Of a stretch of 6,689 nt of DNA, positions 5,870 to 6,689 are shown piece after piece. The DNA lies in the NCBI GenBank assembly GCA_003485905.1, contig DNHK01000370.1:1093-7781 (forward strand), read 5' to 3'. Within the stretch, counting starts at the first letter, position 1, and every line of letters starts with the position of its first letter. Source of the DNA: Gammaproteobacteria bacterium (GTDB taxonomy: Bacteria > Pseudomonadota > Gammaproteobacteria > Arenicellales > Arenicellaceae). The position numbers were made by a program, and so were the translations under genes. The notes beneath the pieces are model-generated. The model worked only from the letters and a program-made list of their open reading frames with translations, ran no database searches and was not told where the DNA came from.

Positions 5870-6538
5870 ATGTCCAAGACAATTGCTTTTGACGTATATG
5901 GAACATTAATTGATACCCATTGGGTTGTTTCTGCATTACAGGAAATAATGGGTGATCAAGCAAAATATTTTTCTCAAACCTGGCGCGACAAACAACTGGA
6001 ATATTCTTTTCGTCGTGGCTTAATGCAAAATTATGAGACTTTTGCTGTTTGCACAAGCAATGCTCTCGATTACACCTGTATATTTTATGAAGTTGATCTC
6101 ACGCAAGAACAGAAAAATAAATTGCTTAAAAGCTACCAATCGCTTCCAGCTTTCAAAGATGTTGAAGGTGGACTATCAAAATTACAAGCAAATAATTATC
6201 GCTTGTTTGCGTTTTCAAACGGCACCGCTAATGCTGTCGAGACTTTACTTGTTAAGGCACAAATAAGAAATTATTTTCTAGGAGTTGTTAGTGTCGATGA
6301 TCTCAAATCATTTAAACCAAACCCCGCTGTATACCACCATTTTTTAAGAGAGTCTGGCGCTAAAGGTAGTGATGCTTGGTTAGTCTCAAGTAATCCTTTT
6401 GATGTTATAGGTGCAATTTCCACAGGTATGCGTGCCGCTTGGGTAAAGCGCTCAACAAATGCAATTTTCGACCCTTGGGGAATTGAGCCAACTATAACAG
6501 TATATAATCTAGGCGAATTATATGAAAAAATTAGATAA
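5870..6538 (+). CDS. dehH2: (S)-2-haloacid dehalogenase, HAD superfamily (haloacid dehalogenase type II)
   Basis: Predicted cytosolic L-2-haloacid dehalogenase (EC 3.8.1.2), converting (S)-2-haloalkanoates such as 2-chloropropionate, and also monohaloacetates, to hydroxyacids with inverted configuration. The 222-residue chain starts with the HAD motif AFDVYGTL carrying nucleophile D8. Every catalytic residue of L-DEX YL is found at a constant offset of two: D8, T12, R39, S116, K149, Y155, S173, N175 and D178 (Asp10, Thr14, Arg41, Ser118, Lys151, Tyr157, Ser175, Asn177, Asp180). This separates it from HAD phosphatases, which need a second acid two residues after the nucleophile; here that position is Y10. 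Pocket differences from L-DEX YL are D40 for Gln42 and F177 for Trp179. GAGGG at 5859-5863, 6 bases before ATG, is a good ribosome site. It follows the haloacetate dehalogenase by 95 bases, probably cotranscribed. It is AT-rich: bases 6061-6300 are about 36% GC against about 51% for 541-780. Confidence 0.92.
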   Translation: MSKTIAFDVYGTLIDTHWVVSALQEIMGDQAKYFSQTWRDKQLEYSFRRGLMQNYETFAVCTSNALDYTCIFYEVDLTQEQKNKLLKSYQSLPAFKDVEGGLSKLQANNYRLFAFSNGTANAVETLLVKAQIRNYFLGVVSVDDLKSFKPNPAVYHHFLRESGAKGSDAWLVSSNPFDVIGAISTGMRAAWVKRSTNAIFDPWGIEPTITVYNLGELYEKIR

Positions 6539-6574
6539 ACGCTCCTTCCTTCTAATAAGCAAATTTATAATATG

Positions 6575-6580
6575 AGAGGA
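6575..6580 (+). promoter_or_regulatory. Ribosome binding site that favours a TTG start
   Basis: AGAGGA lies 7 bases before TTG 6588 but 16 bases before the in-frame ATG at 6597. Normal spacing therefore selects the TTG as start codon of the last gene. Confidence 0.5.
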
Positions 6581-6587
6581 TAGCCCG

Positions 6588-6689
6588 TTGAATAACATGC
6601 AAGTAATTACCGAATTCCTGGGTTGGTGTACTGTTATAAATTATGGGGTTTTAATATTCTCCACTCTTATGATTACTACCGTTGGCGAC
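6588..6689 (+). CDS. DUF6868-like small membrane protein (5' end only)
   Basis: The frame is open from TTG 6588 to the end of the window (34 codons), with an alternative in-frame ATG at 6597. The sequence TEFLGWCTVINYGVLIFSTL (residues 8-27) resembles the N-terminus of DUF6868 proteins, as I remember them: about 80 residues, common in marine gammaproteobacteria, with a WCTxIN motif leading into a hydrophobic helix. Residues 14-32 are hydrophobic enough for a membrane segment. The function of the family is unknown to me. It follows dehH2 by 49 bases with no visible terminator, so cotranscription is possible, but a functional link is not implied. The C-terminal part lies outside the window. Confidence 0.6.
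   Translation, partial: MNNMQVITEFLGWCTVINYGVLIFSTLMITTVGD

Noticed and set aside
5641..5877. Overlapping small frames on both strands at the dehH1/dehH2 junction
   Set aside because: They overlap the end of dehH1 and have no ribosome site or recognisable domain.
4641..6689. Insertion sequence or transposon ends flanking the dehalogenase genes
   Set aside because: dehH1/dehH2 are transposon-borne in pUO1, but I see no transposase fragment, terminal inverted repeats or target duplications here.
1..6689. tRNA, rRNA, CRISPR array or riboswitch
   Set aside because: No cloverleaf-like segment, regularly spaced repeats or recognisable conserved aptamer core was noticed on either strand.

Overview
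The window reads as a chromosomal or plasmid segment of a Gram-negative bacterium, most likely a gammaproteobacterium of moderate GC. This rests on gene style, Shine-Dalgarno sites and a DUF6868-like gene at the right edge; no taxonomic marker is present, so the assignment is tentative. All supported genes lie on the + strand.

Left part (about 247-4640): four closely spaced genes that look like one operon. They encode an ornithine cyclodeaminase/mu-crystallin family protein, a RidA-family protein lacking the catalytic arginine, a FAD-dependent amine or amino-acid oxidoreductase of the DAO fold, and a 12-helix APC-type amino acid/amine permease. The logic is uptake of an amino compound, flavin oxidation to an imine, and handling of that imine by an OCD-fold reductase and a Rid protein. 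The substrate cannot be read from the sequence.

Middle (4641-4892): a 252-base spacer with no clear terminator. It holds a 31-codon ORF of doubtful status, an interrupted inverted repeat, and a good sigma70-type promoter whose -10 box lies within a perfect 12-base palindrome.

Right part (4893-6538): two dehalogenases in tandem. The first is an alpha/beta-hydrolase haloacetate/fluoroacetate dehalogenase (DehH1 type) and the second an HAD-fold (S)-2-haloacid dehalogenase (DehH2 type). Every catalytic residue I know for each family is present. The pair has the same order as dehH1-dehH2 on plasmid pUO1 of Moraxella sp. B. Together they would convert haloacetates, possibly including fluoroacetate, to glycolate and short (S)-2-haloacids to (R)-2-hydroxyacids. 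The second gene is clearly more AT-rich than the left operon. No transposase, tRNA, CRISPR or integrase is visible.

Right edge (6588-6689): the N-terminus of a small DUF6868-like membrane protein, cut by the window end. At the far left, codons 2-88 could be the tail of an upstream gene, with weak support.
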